A stretch of 64,000 bases of DNA from CAZESS01 sp964414415 (GCA_964414415.1 CAYPWJ010000003.1:1-64000), one strand, 5' to 3'. Shown: positions 44,110 through 52,820, counted from the first letter of the stretch. The notes: a model not told the origin generated them from the sequence alone. A program made the numbers and translations.

Positions 44110-44793
44110 ATGACCTTCTATACGGGAGGAATGCCGCGCGATAGACCGGGTACGGGCAACAGGCAACGGGCATTGTACCGACGGAGACAGATACACAGCC
44201 GGCTGCGTTCCAGGATGAACGGGGGGAGGCGGGCTACCACTGGCGTTGAGAAGCTTCTCAGTAATCTGCAGCTGCCGTCGAAGGTTGAAGAGGCGACTAC
44301 GGAGCTGTACAGGCGGGCCGTGGAAACACATACGCTGCGCGGCCGGGATACGAAAACGCTGCTGGCCGCCGCTGCCTACGCCGCCTGCCGACAGTACGGG
44401 GTGCCGGTTACTCTCGATGAGATAGCTGAGCGGTCGGGCATCAGCAGGAAAGACGTCGGGAAAAATTTCCGGTGGCTGGCGCATGAACTGCAACTGAAGC
44501 TTCGACCGATGTCGCCGCTGGATTATCTGGACAGGTTTTGTCAGCGGCTTGAAAGAAGCGAATGCGTCCGGTCGGCGGCCCGTCGCATTCTTGAGCAGGC
44601 TGACGAAAAAGAAATAATCAGCGGGCGTGGGGCGACCGGGATGGCCGCCGCCGCCATCTATATTGCCTCGATTCAATGCGGCGACAAGATAACGCAGCGG
44701 GCGGTCGCCGGCGTGGCCAGGATAACGGAGGTTACGCTCCGGAATCGATATAAGGAGCTGGCAGAGCGGCTCAACCTCGACATGGATGCCTGA
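44110..44793 (+). CDS. tfb: TFB-like transcription factor lacking the zinc ribbon
   Basis: Up to 227 residues. The two cyclin-fold repeats of archaeal TFB (TFIIB) are clear: the first about 50-130 (LYRRAVETHTLRGRDTKTLL, AAYAACRQYGVPVTLDEIA) and the second about 145-225 (ATGMAAAAIYIASI, ITEVTLRNRYKEL). The N-terminal zinc ribbon and most of the B-reader are absent; only a basic linker remains. The 170 nt upstream carry no CxxC coding in any frame. The start is uncertain: ATG 44110, or ATG 44131 directly after GGGAGGA. Without the ribbon it should bind TBP/DNA but recruit polymerase poorly, so it may be a specialised or repressing TFB. Confidence 0.85.
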   Translation: MTFYTGGMPRDRPGTGNRQRALYRRRQIHSRLRSRMNGGRRATTGVEKLLSNLQLPSKVEEATTELYRRAVETHTLRGRDTKTLLAAAAYAACRQYGVPVTLDEIAERSGISRKDVGKNFRWLAHELQLKLRPMSPLDYLDRFCQRLERSECVRSAARRILEQADEKEIISGRGATGMAAAAIYIASIQCGDKITQRAVAGVARITEVTLRNRYKELAERLNLDMDA

Positions 44794-44922
44794 GTGGATG
44801 ACGTTGCAGGTGGCGCTCTTTGTAGTATGAGCTGTCGGTGTTTCGTGCCGCGGAACCCACGCTGCCGGCTATTAACAATAGTTAATTTTAAATAACCCGG
44901 TGCATTGTATAGGTGTGATACG

Positions 44923-45768
44923 ATGAAACACGCAGGCATTGGAATCGTTGCCGTCGGCGTGGCGCTGCTCATGCTGGCGGCCATGCTCCCCGTGCAGCCC
45001 GCGTCTCCGCTTGCCGCCGCGCCGGGCGACAACACGCCGCCAAACCCGCCGGATATATCGGGACCCGGCGAGGGAAAGATATGGGAGGTCTACACCTACC
45101 AGTTCACGATTACCGACCCAGACGGCGACAAGATGGAACGCCTCGAAATCTATTTCGGCGACGACAAGGAGGAAATCCTGAACTGCGGATGCACGCAGCC
45201 CTACTGGCCGTCGGGCACCACGATCAACGTCACCCATCGCTGGACCCAGCGCGGCGACTACACCATCAAGGCCAGGGTGCGCGACGTCCTCGGCGAGTAC
45301 AGCGACTGGGGCACGCTTCAGGTCTCCATGCCCAGGAAAGCCGCAGCGATCAACGGCCGCCCTGTATCTCCCGCGCCGGTGCAGACGGCGGCCGGGCTGA
45401 ACGACACGACGCCGCCCAACGTCACCATCGTCAACCCTCGTGCGGGATACCTTCATATCGGGGGTAAACCCCTGATGGAGCTGCCGTCGTCCATGTCGAC
45501 CCTGCTTCCCGGCTCGTTTCTATTCAGCAGGGGCAAGGCCCTGGTGACCGACAACGTCGACGCACCGGACGATCTACAGGTGACGGTATATCTCGACGGC
45601 GAGCAGCGTGCGATCGCCGAATGGAGCCCCTGCAGCCGGTACCACGAATGGGGCGTCCTCGGGCGCCACGTGGGCCCAACGACGCTCCGCGTTGCGGCAA
45701 CGGACAGCAGCGGCAACGTCGGCAGCGCCGAGATGCCCGTCTGGTACGTCTGCCTCCTCCAGCAGTAG
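44923..45768 (+). CDS. small secreted PKD/Ig-like surface protein
   Basis: A 281-residue exported protein. The signal peptide is IGIVAVGVALLMLAAML. A PKD-like domain follows at about 35-130 (YQFTITDPDGDKMERLEIYF ... GDYTIKARVRDVLG). A second Ig-like domain (about 150-281) opens with PPNVTIVNPRAGYLHIGG, the same opening as the C-terminal module of the three Ig-repeat proteins at 58.8-64 kb. The ATG at 44923 has AGGTG 7 nt upstream and TATA TAATTTTAAATAA at 44881-44893; the TTG at 44905 is rejected. Function unknown. Confidence 0.8.
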   Translation: MKHAGIGIVAVGVALLMLAAMLPVQPASPLAAAPGDNTPPNPPDISGPGEGKIWEVYTYQFTITDPDGDKMERLEIYFGDDKEEILNCGCTQPYWPSGTTINVTHRWTQRGDYTIKARVRDVLGEYSDWGTLQVSMPRKAAAINGRPVSPAPVQTAAGLNDTTPPNVTIVNPRAGYLHIGGKPLMELPSSMSTLLPGSFLFSRGKALVTDNVDAPDDLQVTVYLDGEQRAIAEWSPCSRYHEWGVLGRHVGPTTLRVAATDSSGNVGSAEMPVWYVCLLQQ

Positions 45769-45779
45769 CTTTTCCCTCT

Positions 45780-46313
45780 TTATTTTCGCAGCGACTGCAG
45801 CACCTCGCGGTGCACATCGTAGGCCTGCTGGTCGTAGAGGACGAAGCGCACCAGCTCCAATGCGTCGTTGTCCTCCAGCCATGCAACCACGGTGGGTAGG
45901 GTCACCTCGGCAGCTTTCTCCAGCGGGTAGCCGAAGGCGCCGGTGCTCAGTGCCGGAAACGAGATACTGGCCAGACCATACTCTCGGGCGAGCTGCAGCG
46001 CGTTGCGGTAGCATGCCTCCAGCAGCTCCGCGTTCCGCTGCTGGCCGGAGTAGACGGGACCGACAGTGTGGATGACGTACCGTGCAGGCAAATTGTAGCC
46101 CAGCGTGATTTTCGCTTCCCCGGTTCGGCAGCCCTCCAGTTCTTTGCATTCCTCCCAGAGTTCCGGCCCTGCGGCGCGATGGATGGCACCGGCGACGCCC
46201 CCGCCCGGGGCAAGCCGCTTGTTGGCGGCGTTGACCACCGCGTCTGTTTCCTGCAGCGTGATGTCGCCCACCGTGAGCTCCAGCGTCGCCTCGCCGACTG
46301 ATAGTTGTTCCAT
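45780..46313 (-). CDS. macro-domain protein (ADP-ribose binding/hydrolase)
   Basis: A 177-residue stand-alone macro domain. Ligand-binding motifs are VNAANKRLAPGGGVAGAIHRAAG at about 29-51 and SFPALSTGAFGYPLEKAAE at about 127-145, as in MacroD-type enzymes that bind or hydrolyse O-acetyl-ADP-ribose and ADP-ribosyl groups. The start MEQLSVGEA is chosen because a TATA (TTTTTTTATAGG on the minus strand, about 46335-46346) lies about 25 nt upstream. The longer frame overlaps the divergent radical SAM gene's promoter. Confidence 0.9.
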   Translation of the reverse strand: MEQLSVGEATLELTVGDITLQETDAVVNAANKRLAPGGGVAGAIHRAAGPELWEECKELEGCRTGEAKITLGYNLPARYVIHTVGPVYSGQQRNAELLEACYRNALQLAREYGLASISFPALSTGAFGYPLEKAAEVTLPTVVAWLEDNDALELVRFVLYDQQAYDVHREVLQSLRK

Positions 46314-46382
46314 GGGTGAGAGCAGCAACGACCTATAAAAAAATAGTGCAGGGAAACATATCATATATCCCCTCCGTATTAC

Positions 46383-47438
46383 ATGACAATGGGCGTCGTG
46401 ACAGGTGGTAACGGGCAACACGAAAGATGCCAGCTGTGCGGTGCAGCCGTCACCGATATCTCGGCTGCCCTCGGCATCTGCCGCACCTGCATAAGAGAAG
46501 CCCCCTCGGCATCACTCCCTCTCATCGACCAGGCGCACGACCGCCTACGCCGCGCCGGCGGACTGCCGATAGAGCCGCCAAACGACGGCGGCATCCGGTG
46601 CACCGTGTGCGCCAACGAGTGCCGGATCGGGTACGGCGAGACGGGCTACTGCGGCCTCAGGGAAAACGTGCGGGACATGCTGATAGAGCGACAGGGCATC
46701 GTCCGCACCCGTTACAGCCCGGCCCCGCATGAATGCCTGGGAGCACCGGCCTGTCACGCCGACGGCTACACGCTCGAGGTCTTCGCCTACGGCTGCACGT
46801 TTAACTGTCTGCATTGCCCGCACCCGGAGCACCGCCGCACCGACGAGGTCAAACGACTGGGGATTCCCGCGCTCCAGCAGCTGGCGCAGCAGGCGTCATG
46901 CATCCGCTTTTACGGCGGCGCACCGGAACCGCAGCTTCCCTTCCTGCTTGAAGCGACCGAGCGCATTCTGGAGCGGGGAGAAGCACGCATCTGCTGGGAG
47001 CTCAACGGCAGCGCTGCCCCGGACCTGACGAGACGGGCTGCACGACACGCCGCCGCATCGGGAGGCATCGCCACCATGAGAATCATGGCGCGCGACCCGA
47101 TGCTCCACCGGACGCTGACAGGGCGGGACAACCGGCGTACCCTCGCCGCCTTCAAGATGCTCGCCGACGACTTTGATGCAGCGACGCTGGCGGCAGCAAC
47201 GATGCTCGTTCCCGACTACATCGACGCAGATGAGGTGGCTGCCATCGCCTCGTTTATCGCATCGTGCAACCCGGATATTCCCTATATGCTGCTCCCTCCG
47301 CAGCCTGACAGCGCCGCTGTTGCCCTCCCGCCATCGAGCGACGAGCAGGTCGAGGCCTGCCGCGCTGCGGCGGCAAAATATTTAAACCGCGTGCACATTT
47401 GCAGCCTGGCATCTGCAGGGGTAAACAACCCTTTGTAG
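46383..47438 (+). CDS. radical SAM protein, PflA/AmmeMemoRadiSam-like
   Basis: A 351-residue radical SAM protein. The cluster motif is YGCTFNCLHCPHP at about 137-149. Before it lie two cysteine groups: a small zinc-ribbon-like N-terminus (CQLCGAAV ... CRTC) and CTVCANECRIGYGETGYCGLREN, typical of the COG1180/COG1313 activating-enzyme relatives. The target could be a glycyl-radical enzyme or another substrate; none is in the window. It lies upstream of the ribosomal cluster and is divergent from the macro gene. Confidence 0.83.
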   Translation: MTMGVVTGGNGQHERCQLCGAAVTDISAALGICRTCIREAPSASLPLIDQAHDRLRRAGGLPIEPPNDGGIRCTVCANECRIGYGETGYCGLRENVRDMLIERQGIVRTRYSPAPHECLGAPACHADGYTLEVFAYGCTFNCLHCPHPEHRRTDEVKRLGIPALQQLAQQASCIRFYGGAPEPQLPFLLEATERILERGEARICWELNGSAAPDLTRRAARHAAASGGIATMRIMARDPMLHRTLTGRDNRRTLAAFKMLADDFDAATLAAATMLVPDYIDADEVAAIASFIASCNPDIPYMLLPPQPDSAAVALPPSSDEQVEACRAAAAKYLNRVHICSLASAGVNNPL

Positions 47439-47459
47439 ACGGCGGATGCGAGACCCCTA

Positions 47460-47486
47460 TCTTTATATACATGATTGTATATTTGG
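47460..47486 (+). promoter_or_regulatory. promoter of the S10/spc ribosomal operon
   Basis: TCTTTATATACATGATTGTATATTTGG contains the TATA box (TTTATATA) and an inverted repeat ATATAC/GTATAT (about 47464-47482). It lies 30-50 nt before uL3, whose ATG follows an AGGTGA ribosome site at 47505-47510. Confidence 0.55.
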
Positions 47487-47514
47487 GTAAAAGTTTCCCC
47501 CTATCAGGTGAACA

Positions 47515-48492
47515 ATGCCAGAAAAACATCATCCGAGACGAGGTTCACACGGCTATTCGCCACGCAAGCGCGCCCAGTCCGAAGTAGCCCGCATTCATTC
47601 CTGGCCGGAGGGCGGCAGCGAGCCGCGACTGCAGGGCTTCGCCGGCTACAAGGCAGGCATGACGCACGTGCTGCTGGTTGACTATCGGCCGACGTCGACG
47701 ACCTCGGGCCGGGAGGTTCAGGTCCCCGTTACGGTCGTCGAGGTACCGCCGCTCAAGGTAGCAGCGGTGCGCCTCTACCGCGACACCCCCTACGGTCTCA
47801 AAACCGTGACGGAACAATGGGCGGACAACCTCGACGAACTCGATGATACGATACCTGCACAGGAAAACGGCGGCAGCCTTGAAGCCGACGACATCGACGA
47901 TGTCCGCGTCATCGCCCACACCATGCCCCGGCTGGTCAGCGGCATACCGAAAAAGACGCCCGAGCTCATGGAACTCCGCGTGGGCGGCGGCGACGTCGAC
48001 GCCCGCCTGGAGCAGGCGAAAGCGACCCTCGGCAGCGAGGTCAGCCCTGCCGACGTCTACGGCGAGGGTACCATGGTTGACGTCGCAGCGATAACCAAGG
48101 GAAAAGGATTCCAGGGTTCACCAAAGCGATTCGGCGTCAAGCTGCTCACCCACAAAAACCGGAAACACCGGCGGCAGGCCGGCACTTTGGGCCCCTGGCT
48201 GACATGGGTCCGCTCCACGGTGCCGCAGGCGGGACAGATGGGCTACCATCCGCGCGTCGAATACAACAAACGCATCCTCAAGATCGGCGAGGACGGCGAC
48301 GACATCACCCCCGATGGAGGTTTCAAGCACTACGGCGTCGTCCGCAACAATTACCTCATCATGCACGGGTCCGTTCCGGGCCCGGCGAAGCGCCTCATTC
48401 GTATGCGAGACGCCATCCGCTACCAGAAGGGCGTCGAAGTCGAAAAACCAGAAATTACCTACATATCGACCACCAGCAAACAGGGGATATAA
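47515..48492 (+). CDS. rpl3: ribosomal protein uL3
   Basis: A 325-residue archaeal uL3. The N-terminal RRGSHGYSPRKRAQSE, the GKGFQGSPKRFGVKL loop that reaches towards the peptidyl-transferase centre and GTLGPW are diagnostic. It is the first gene of the ribosomal cluster. Length is normal for archaea (about 330-350). Its stop overlaps the uL4 start by one base. Confidence 0.98.
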   Translation: MPEKHHPRRGSHGYSPRKRAQSEVARIHSWPEGGSEPRLQGFAGYKAGMTHVLLVDYRPTSTTSGREVQVPVTVVEVPPLKVAAVRLYRDTPYGLKTVTEQWADNLDELDDTIPAQENGGSLEADDIDDVRVIAHTMPRLVSGIPKKTPELMELRVGGGDVDARLEQAKATLGSEVSPADVYGEGTMVDVAAITKGKGFQGSPKRFGVKLLTHKNRKHRRQAGTLGPWLTWVRSTVPQAGQMGYHPRVEYNKRILKIGEDGDDITPDGGFKHYGVVRNNYLIMHGSVPGPAKRLIRMRDAIRYQKGVEVEKPEITYISTTSKQGI

Positions 48493-49253
48493 TGAAGGCA
48501 AAGGTATATGGGCTCGACGGCAGCGTCACCGACGAACGATCTCTGCCTGCAGCATTCGAGCAGGGGTTTCGCCCCGACGTCATCCGCAAGGCGTTCAACG
48601 CGATGCGCGCCAACGCACGCCAGCCCTACGGCGTCGACGAGCGAGCCGGCAAACGCCACCCCGTTGAGCCCTGGTCTCCCGGGCGCGGCGTCTCCCGTGT
48701 CCCCCGCCTCAGCCAGGGCCGCCGCGCCGCGTTTATGCCCGGTACCGTCGGCGGTCGAGCGGCGCATCCCCCTAAACCGGAAAAAGACTGGGGGAAAAAG
48801 ATCAACAAGAAAGAGAAGGCACTCGCTCGCCGGGCGGCACTCGCGGCCACCGCCAGCCCTGAACTGGTTGCAGGGCGCGGTCACCGCTTCGGCGAGGACG
48901 TCACGCTGCCACTCGTTGTCGACGACGCGTTCGAGCGACTCGCAAAAACTAATGACATGATCCAGGCGCTGCAAAAGCTCGGCGTCTACGGCGACGTTGA
49001 ACGTGCCAGGCAGGGACGGCACATCAGGGCCGGGAAGGGAAAGCGACGCGGTCGTAAGTACCGGACGCCTCGCTCCCTGCTCATCGTGGCCGGTGACACG
49101 GAAAACGTTAAAAAAGCCGCCGGTAATTTAACAGGAGTGGACGTCGTGACGCCACAGGAAGTCAACGTACTGCATCTCGCCCCCGGGGGAGACCCGGGTA
49201 GGCTTGCCGTCTTTACCGTCAACGCGTTAGAGCAGATGGAGGACCGGCAATGA
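48492..49253 (+). CDS. rpl4: ribosomal protein uL4
   Basis: A 253-residue uL4. Archaeal/eukaryal signatures include RQPYGVDERAGKRHPVE, the extended loop SRVPRLSQGRRAAFMPGTVGG and HIRAGKGKRRGRKY. The ATG at 48492 shares its A with the uL3 stop and is preceded by GGGGATATA. It overlaps uL23 by 4 nt. Confidence 0.97.
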   Translation: MKAKVYGLDGSVTDERSLPAAFEQGFRPDVIRKAFNAMRANARQPYGVDERAGKRHPVEPWSPGRGVSRVPRLSQGRRAAFMPGTVGGRAAHPPKPEKDWGKKINKKEKALARRAALAATASPELVAGRGHRFGEDVTLPLVVDDAFERLAKTNDMIQALQKLGVYGDVERARQGRHIRAGKGKRRGRKYRTPRSLLIVAGDTENVKKAAGNLTGVDVVTPQEVNVLHLAPGGDPGRLAVFTVNALEQMEDRQ

Positions 49254-49507
49254 ACCCGTATGACATCATCCAGCATCCCTATGTCACCGAAAAATCGATG
49301 CTCATGATGGAGGACAACAACGCATTACAGTTTGCGGTCAAAATGGAAGCAAACAAGAAAGAAGTCAAAAGCGCCGTCGAGCAGATGTTCGACGTCGAGG
49401 TAGCGAAGGTCACGACCCGCATCGCGAAGGAAGGAAAGCTGGCCGTCGTGACGCTCACGCCTGAATACGAGGCGGAAGACATCGCCATGAGACTAGGTAT
49501 CTTCTAA
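49250..49507 (+). CDS. rpl23: ribosomal protein uL23
   Basis: An 85-residue uL23, which lies at the exit of the polypeptide tunnel. The family start YDIIQHPYVTEKSM and the middle ANKKEVKSAVEQMF are clear. The start overlaps the uL4 stop (ATGA). Confidence 0.97.
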   Translation: MNPYDIIQHPYVTEKSMLMMEDNNALQFAVKMEANKKEVKSAVEQMFDVEVAKVTTRIAKEGKLAVVTLTPEYEAEDIAMRLGIF

Positions 49508-49515
49508 GTGATATA

Positions 49516-50217
49516 ATGGGAAAGCGATTGGTACATCAACGGAGAGGCTCCGCACGCTCCCGCTACCGGAGTCCATCGTTCAAGCACAAAGGCCCGATAG
49601 CCTATCCCTCGCTGGAGGAAACCGAGGGCGTCGTGCGGGACATCGTTCACAACCCGGGCACGTCGTCCCCGCTGGCCGTCGTGGAGACCAGAGACGGCAG
49701 CAGATTCACCATGCTTGCCCCCGAGGGTATTGCATCGGGCGAGACTGTTCGATTTACTGAGAGAAGCATCCTGAAACCCGGCAACGTGCTGCCGCTGTCC
49801 TCGATACCGGAGGGAACACCTGTCTACAACATCGAGAGCAACCCGGGCGACGGCGGTACGTTTGCCCGCTCAGGCGGCAACCATGGCACCGTTGTGGGGC
49901 ACGGAGAACACGTCATCGTGAAGCTCCCGTCCGGTGCACAGAAAAAATTGCATCCTCGATGCCGGGCTACCGTCGGCGTTGCTGCCGGTGGCGGCCGGAA
50001 CGAAAAACCGTTCATGAAGGCCGGCAAGCGGCATCACGCGCTTCGCTCCCGCGGCGGCATCTATCCACGGGTGCGCGGCGTGGCGATGAATCCCGTCGAC
50101 CATCCACACGGTGGCGGCGCCCATCAGCACGTGGGCAAGTCGTCGACCGTCGGCCGGAATGCGCCTCCGGGACGGAAGGCGGGCAGCATAGCGGCACGGA
50201 GGACCGGGAAGAAGTGA
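49516..50217 (+). CDS. rpl2: ribosomal protein uL2
   Basis: A 233-residue uL2, a core 23S rRNA-binding protein near the peptidyl-transferase centre. The conserved C-terminal region VRGVAMNPVDHPHGGGAHQH includes the essential His. It is preceded by GTGATATA directly before the ATG. Confidence 0.98.
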   Translation: MGKRLVHQRRGSARSRYRSPSFKHKGPIAYPSLEETEGVVRDIVHNPGTSSPLAVVETRDGSRFTMLAPEGIASGETVRFTERSILKPGNVLPLSSIPEGTPVYNIESNPGDGGTFARSGGNHGTVVGHGEHVIVKLPSGAQKKLHPRCRATVGVAAGGGRNEKPFMKAGKRHHALRSRGGIYPRVRGVAMNPVDHPHGGGAHQHVGKSSTVGRNAPPGRKAGSIAARRTGKK

Positions 50218-50221
50218 TACC

Positions 50222-50653
50222 ATGGCACGGAGAAGCAAAAGGAAAAAGAAAAAGCTTGACCTCGGCGCGAAGAAAGAGTTTACCTATCGCGGTCTGAGCG
50301 TCGACGAGATGAAGGAGATGACGGTCGACGATTTCATAGCGTATCTGCCGGCGCGGAAGCGACGCAGCCTCCAGCGGGGTATGACCCGTGAGCAGCATAA
50401 TTTGCTGCAGCGGGCGAAGAATGCAGATGACGGCGACGTCATCAGGACGCATCTCCGGGACATGGTCGTGCTGCCGCCGTTTTTCGACCGTGAGTTCGCG
50501 GTGCACAACGGGACCGAGTTCGTTCGCGTCAAGATTCAGCCCGAGATGGTCGGGCATTACCTTGGAGAGTTCGCCATGACCAGAAAGGAAGTTGAGCATA
50601 CGGGACCGGGACTGGGAGCCACGCGCTCCTCCAAGTTCCTGCCCCTGAAGTGA
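50222..50653 (+). CDS. rps19: ribosomal protein uS19
   Basis: A 143-residue archaeal uS19. It has the FTYRGLSVDEMKEM N-terminal domain typical of archaea/eukaryotes and the conserved MVGHYLGEFAMTRK and GPGLGATRSSKF. The uL2 stop TGA lies inside its GTGAT ribosome site. Confidence 0.97.
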   Translation: MARRSKRKKKKLDLGAKKEFTYRGLSVDEMKEMTVDDFIAYLPARKRRSLQRGMTREQHNLLQRAKNADDGDVIRTHLRDMVVLPPFFDREFAVHNGTEFVRVKIQPEMVGHYLGEFAMTRKEVEHTGPGLGATRSSKFLPLK

Positions 50654-50657
50654 TATC

Positions 50658-51110
50658 ATGAGCTATTCAGCATACAGAAACCCGGAAAAAAGCGCTCGCG
50701 CCCGTGGCAACGAACTGCACTGCTCGCCGAAGCATTCGCAGAACATCATGCGGGCGATCAAGGGGATGTCCATCGAGGAGGCGAAGCAGTTCCTGGAGGA
50801 CGTCGTCGACAAGAAGCGCGCGGTGCCGTTCACCACGCACAACCGTGACGTATCACATCGCAAGGGCATGGGCCCGGGCGCGTATCCCGTGAAGGCGTCG
50901 CGACTCATCCTGCGCGTCCTGAAGAACGCGGAGAACAACGCCGAGTACAAGGGGCTTGACACGGAGAGCATGGTCATCTCTCACGCATCGGCCTACAAGG
51001 GACAGAAGGTCGAGGGGATGATGCCCCGTGCCTTCGGCAGGTCGAGTCCAAAGAACAAGCAAACCACCAATGCAGAACTCATCGTAGAGGAGACAGAAAA
51101 TGGCTATTGA
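50658..51110 (+). CDS. rpl22: ribosomal protein uL22
   Basis: A 150-residue archaeal uL22, which lines the exit tunnel. Conserved segments are ARARGNELHCSPKHSQNI, the hairpin and MPRAFGRSSPKNKQT. The uS19 stop is embedded in its GTGATATC leader. It overlaps uS3 by 11 nt. Confidence 0.97.
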   Translation: MSYSAYRNPEKSARARGNELHCSPKHSQNIMRAIKGMSIEEAKQFLEDVVDKKRAVPFTTHNRDVSHRKGMGPGAYPVKASRLILRVLKNAENNAEYKGLDTESMVISHASAYKGQKVEGMMPRAFGRSSPKNKQTTNAELIVEETENGY

Positions 51111-52083
51111 GCGAAAGTTCGTCCAGGAAGGAGCGAAACGGATGCTTATCAAGGAGTACCTTGAAGACGAGACGGAGCGCGCCGGCTTCGGCGGCCTTGA
51201 TATACAGCGGACGCCGCTCGGCACGCTGCTCTCGCTGTCGACGGAGCGGCCGGGCATCGTCATCGGTCGCGGCGGCAAAAACGTCAAGGCGCTGACCAAG
51301 AACCTGGAGGAGGAATTCGAGCTGGAGAACCCGCAGCTGGAGGTCGAGGAGATCGGCAGCCAGGCGCCGCTCAACGGACAGATCATGGCGCAGAAGGTGG
51401 CATCGGCGCTGGAGCGCGGCTGGCATTTCCGCCGCGTCGGTCATTCCACGGTGCGGCGCATTATTGGCTCCGGTGCGCGGGGCTGCCAGGTCATCATCTC
51501 CGGCAAGATCACCGGCTCGCGCCATCGAACGGAGAAGTTCACCAAGGGCCACGTCAAGTACTGCGGCGAGGTCGCCAGCGAGGTCATGGACGAGGGCATC
51601 GCGGTGGCGAAGCAGAAGGCCGGCGTGCTGGGTGTCAAGGTCAGGATCATGCAGCCTGACGCGAAGATGCCTGACGAGGTCGAGATTGTCTCCGAGCCGG
51701 AGGAACCGGAGGAGCAGAAGGAAGAGCAGAAAGAGGAGGAGACAGAAGGGCGGAAAGAACGGGAGGAGCCGGCGGCCGAGGAGGAAGAGAAGGAGGAGCA
51801 GGTGGAAGAGCCGGTGGAGGAACCCGCCGCGGAGGAAAAACCGGCGGAGCCGGAGGAAGCAGCTGCGGAACCCTCGTTTGACCCATCGCGGCTTGAAGAC
51901 ATTGACTTCAAGGACATCACCGGCGTCGGCGGCAGCATGATGGAGCGGCTGCAGCAGGCCGGTATCAAGGACGTCAGGGAGCTTTATGAAATGAGCATCG
52001 ATGACCTTATCGAGATAAAAGGCATCGGCGTGACGAAGGCGAAACAGCTCAAGGAAGCCATCGAGGAGGTGATGCAAGCATGA
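51100..52083 (+). CDS. rps3: ribosomal protein uS3 with acidic linker and HhH extension
   Basis: A 327-residue uS3. Residues 1-190 are the normal KH and C-terminal domains (GIVIGRGGKNVKAL, GARGCQVIISGKITGSRHRTEK). Residues about 194-257 are a low-complexity acidic linker (EEQKEEQKEEETEGRK and so on). Residues about 262-327 form an extra helix-hairpin-helix domain (FKDITGVGGSMMERLQQAGI, DDLIEIKGIGVTKAKQL). The canonical archaeal protein is about 200-230 residues. The extension is in frame and reaches the uL29 start (ATGA overlap), so it is not an assembly join. HhH pairs of this type usually bind nucleic acid; the role on the ribosome is unknown. Confidence 0.95.
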   Translation: MAIERKFVQEGAKRMLIKEYLEDETERAGFGGLDIQRTPLGTLLSLSTERPGIVIGRGGKNVKALTKNLEEEFELENPQLEVEEIGSQAPLNGQIMAQKVASALERGWHFRRVGHSTVRRIIGSGARGCQVIISGKITGSRHRTEKFTKGHVKYCGEVASEVMDEGIAVAKQKAGVLGVKVRIMQPDAKMPDEVEIVSEPEEPEEQKEEQKEEETEGRKEREEPAAEEEEKEEQVEEPVEEPAAEEKPAEPEEAAAEPSFDPSRLEDIDFKDITGVGGSMMERLQQAGIKDVRELYEMSIDDLIEIKGIGVTKAKQLKEAIEEVMQA

Positions 52084-52280
52084 AGCCATCCGAGATACGT
52101 GAGATGAGCAGCGACGAGCGCCACAACCAGCTTGAGGACTGGCGGAACGAGCTGATGGAGGAGTACGGCAGGGCGGCGATGGGCGGCTCACCGCAGTCTC
52201 CGGGACGCATCAGGTGGATTCGTCGCAATATCGCCCGAATGCTGACCATTATGCAGGAGGAAGGAGAACTGAATGAGTGA
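52080..52280 (+). CDS. rpl29: ribosomal protein uL29
   Basis: A 66-residue uL29 with the expected two-helix pattern (MKPSEIREMSSDERHNQLEDWRN, shown here only as its opening MKPSEIREM) and the C-terminal IRWIRRNIARMLTIM. Start overlaps the uS3 stop; end overlaps the aIF1 start by 8 nt. Confidence 0.95.
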   Translation: MKPSEIREMSSDERHNQLEDWRNELMEEYGRAAMGGSPQSPGRIRWIRRNIARMLTIMQEEGELNE

Positions 52281-52572
52281 GATTTGTCCTGTCTGTGGTC
52301 TGCCTGAGGAGTTGTGTGTCTGTGAGAACATTGCCCGGGAAGGACAAGAGATAACGATTTATACCGAAAAGCGACGCTACGGGAAAGTGATGACCGTGAT
52401 AGAGGGACTCGACGACGCCGACATCGACATCGAGGGACTGAGCAAGGAGCTGAAAACATGCTGCGCGTGCGGCGGCACCGTCAAGAACCGGAAAATCGAG
52501 CTGCAGGGCCATCACATCCAGAAAGCGAGAGACCGGCTCGAGGACCTTGGATTTGCCGTTGACGTGGAATGA
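52273..52572 (+). CDS. translation initiation factor aIF1 (SUI1)
   Basis: A 99-residue SUI1-domain protein that checks start-codon fidelity on the small subunit. Signatures are RRYGKVMTVIEGLD and LKTCCACGGTVKN, with an N-terminal cysteine knuckle CPVCGLPEELCVC seen in archaeal members. Its position between uL29 and Rnp1 is the usual euryarchaeal order. It overlaps the next gene by 4 nt. Confidence 0.95.
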   Translation: MSEICPVCGLPEELCVCENIAREGQEITIYTEKRRYGKVMTVIEGLDDADIDIEGLSKELKTCCACGGTVKNRKIELQGHHIQKARDRLEDLGFAVDVE

Positions 52573-52820
52573 TGGACAGGAAAACATTTATGAAGCACGA
52601 GTTTATAGGCCTCCCGATACGGATAACGGAAGCGGCGGACCCGACGCTGCAGAACGTTGAAGGCACCATCATCGACGAGACCAAGAACACGTTCGTCATC
52701 AGGAACGACGGCACCAAGCGGGTGCCGAAACGCCACACGGTCTTCGAGATAGACGGCGTTGCTGTCCGCGGCGACGACATCGCCTACCGACCGGAAGACA
52801 GAATAAGGAAGATAAAATGA
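52569..52820 (+). CDS. rnp1: RNase P protein component 1 (Rpp29 homologue)
   Basis: An 83-residue Rpp29/POP4-like subunit of the RNase P ribonucleoprotein. The Sm-like core contains HEFIGLPIRI, GTIIDETKNTFVI and KRVPKRHTVFEI. A second ATG follows the first directly. The position in the ribosomal cluster is conserved in euryarchaea. Confidence 0.93.
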   Translation: MMDRKTFMKHEFIGLPIRITEAADPTLQNVEGTIIDETKNTFVIRNDGTKRVPKRHTVFEIDGVAVRGDDIAYRPEDRIRKIK

